Assembly (NCBI RefSeq): GCF_001243895.1 | Contig: NZ_LN851186.1 | Location: 1,472,174 to 1,506,320 of the forward strand | Origin: Bacillus testis | GTDB taxonomy: Bacteria; Bacillota; Bacilli; Bacillales; DSM-1321 | Direction of reading: 5' to 3' | Length of the DNA: 34,147 nt | Shown here: piece by piece, positions 33,308-34,147 of the stretch | Layout: each line of letters starts with the position of its first letter | Position numbering within the stretch: position 1 is the first letter of the stretch | Notes under the pieces: model-generated | Database searches by the model: none | What the model saw: the letters and a program-made list of their open reading frames with translations, nothing else | What the model was told of the DNA's origin: nothing | Position numbers and translations under genes: made by a program

Positions 33308-33844
33308 TTGCTGTATAGCGTTGTATTTACTGTAATTATTATTGGTATAGGGGTCATTAGTTTGTACGCACAGTACCCGATAAAGACGGACGCGGTGGAT
33401 ATTAAAAAGCATTTAGAGGATTGGGAAAACAGGTTTGATACACCGTATACGATAGAGGTTAAATCATTTAAACAGTTAGGGGAAACAGGTACATATCTTG
33501 CTTCTTATAAGCTGGATGAATCCCCAGCTATGGCGGTGTTAGAGAAAGGTATAAACAATCGACTAAAGATTGTGTCATCGGGTTCTGGAACGAGTATGGT
33601 ACAATATGAAGATGTTGCGACGGATGATGGGGTTTATGTAGTGCTTTATGGCGTAAATCTGAATGAGAAGATATCAATGATAGAAGTAGATTTACAAACA
33701 GCAGATTACAGTTATCGTGTAGATGTGCCTAAAGGTGATTACTTTACGGTGGTAAATTTGCTACCGACTACTATTAAAAGCCCTGTAACGATATCTTTTA
33801 TGGCGTATGATAAAAACGGTAAGGAATTAATTTTGGATGAGTAA
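33308..33844 (+). CDS. Membrane-anchored hypothetical protein
   Basis: From TTG 33308 the protein has 178 residues. It starts with a basic and hydrophobic segment (LLYSVVFTVIIIGIGVISLY) acting as a signal anchor, then an extracellular beta-rich domain with no Cys and no motif known to me. The best ribosome binding site (AAAGGGAAG) points to an in-frame ATA at 33290, which would add IANKKK before the TTG, a more typical N-terminus. Either ATA is used weakly, TTG is used, or the normal start was lost. The gene lies between repeat copies C and D with a good terminator after it, so it looks like a single-gene unit. Confidence 0.6.
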   Translation: MLYSVVFTVIIIGIGVISLYAQYPIKTDAVDIKKHLEDWENRFDTPYTIEVKSFKQLGETGTYLASYKLDESPAMAVLEKGINNRLKIVSSGSGTSMVQYEDVATDDGVYVVLYGVNLNEKISMIEVDLQTADYSYRVDVPKGDYFTVVNLLPTTIKSPVTISFMAYDKNGKELILDE

Positions 33845-33851
33845 CTATTTG

Positions 33852-33880
33852 GAGAGACAGCATACTGTCTCTCTTTTTCT
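33852..33880 (+). terminator. Terminator of the 178-residue gene
   Basis: GAGAGACAG pairs with CTGTCTCTC around a 4-base loop, followed by TTTTTCT. Confidence 0.85.
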
Positions 33881-34006
33881 AACGAAGACAATAAAGTTAT
33901 TTAATTTATAATAAAATTGTTTATTTCTTATGCAACAAACGGAGCAGCATTCCTATATTGAATGAACCGATTAATTATGTAAAACTAACTATATTTGTGA
34001 AATGAG

Positions 34007-34097
34007 GTACTTAAAGAAACTGGGGCATTACTCCAATATAAAGGGCTGTGATCAGCTCTTTTTTGTTATGCAGCTAGTGGCAGGTTAATTCAATAAT
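34007..34097 (+). repeat. Dispersed intergenic repeat, copy D
   Basis: GTACTTAAAGAAACTGGGGC, then a hairpin ending CAGCTCTTTTTTGTTATG and the box GGCAGGTTAATTCAATAA (34079-34096). It aligns over its full length with the two halves of copy B. The region 33881-34147 holds no gene. Confidence 0.55.
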
Positions 34098-34147
34098 CGG
34101 AAGGAAAAAGATACATAGAAAGGGAACTATGGATATACCTGATTAAA

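Overview
The window reads as chromosomal DNA of a low-GC Gram-positive endospore former, most likely Bacillaceae. It has strong GGAGG-type ribosome binding sites, TTG and GTG starts, many U-tract hairpin terminators, and homologues of B. subtilis ykvI, ykvS, ptsH, ptsI, ykwC, patA and cheV in almost the B. subtilis order. A broken spoVR fragment, a ComK-like protein and a sigma-D type promoter agree with this. Species cannot be told from the sequence.

Layout. 1-5613 holds short housekeeping or surface genes: a cut-off membrane protein, a YkvI-type transporter, a lipoprotein, a CPBP membrane protease homologue, YkvS, a small unknown protein, a divergent sigma factor / ComK-like pair, and a PilZ protein. 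5614-8159 is a long structured leader with a perfect cre match, then ptsH-ptsI (HPr and enzyme I). After two terminators and a possible 26-residue peptide comes ykwC. 9461-17270 is a complete-looking Wadjet (Jet) DNA-defence operon in the order D-A-B-C with overlapping genes. It has its own extended -10 promoter and terminator, and its first gene, jetD, carries an apparent +1 frameshift at a run of seven T. A small DUF669-like gene follows, then the core resumes with patA, an RDD membrane protein and cheV (sigma-D promoter).

From about 21.0 kb to the end the character changes: more AT-rich, unlinked accessory genes, degraded genes and a dispersed intergenic repeat family. Here are a TTG-start esterase, a possible 29-residue membrane peptide, a divergent HxlR regulator / SDR pair, a HelD-like ATPase convergent with a double-domain MerR regulator, a broken spoVR fragment, a membrane-tethered putative nuclease with a Lys/Ala coiled coil and a degenerate Ca-binding tail, a MacB/FtsX-type ABC exporter pair, and a membrane-anchored unknown protein whose best start would be ATA.

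Working together: HPr and enzyme I feed sugar PTS transport and, through HPr-Ser46, CcpA control; the cre upstream fits this. CheV and PilZ belong to motility. JetA, JetB and JetC form an SMC-like loop extruder that delivers plasmid DNA to the JetD nuclease. The most interesting items are the jetD frameshift, the Asn in the JetC Walker B, the sigma/ComK-like pair, the structured repeat family with a nested ORF, and the membrane-anchored nuclease.
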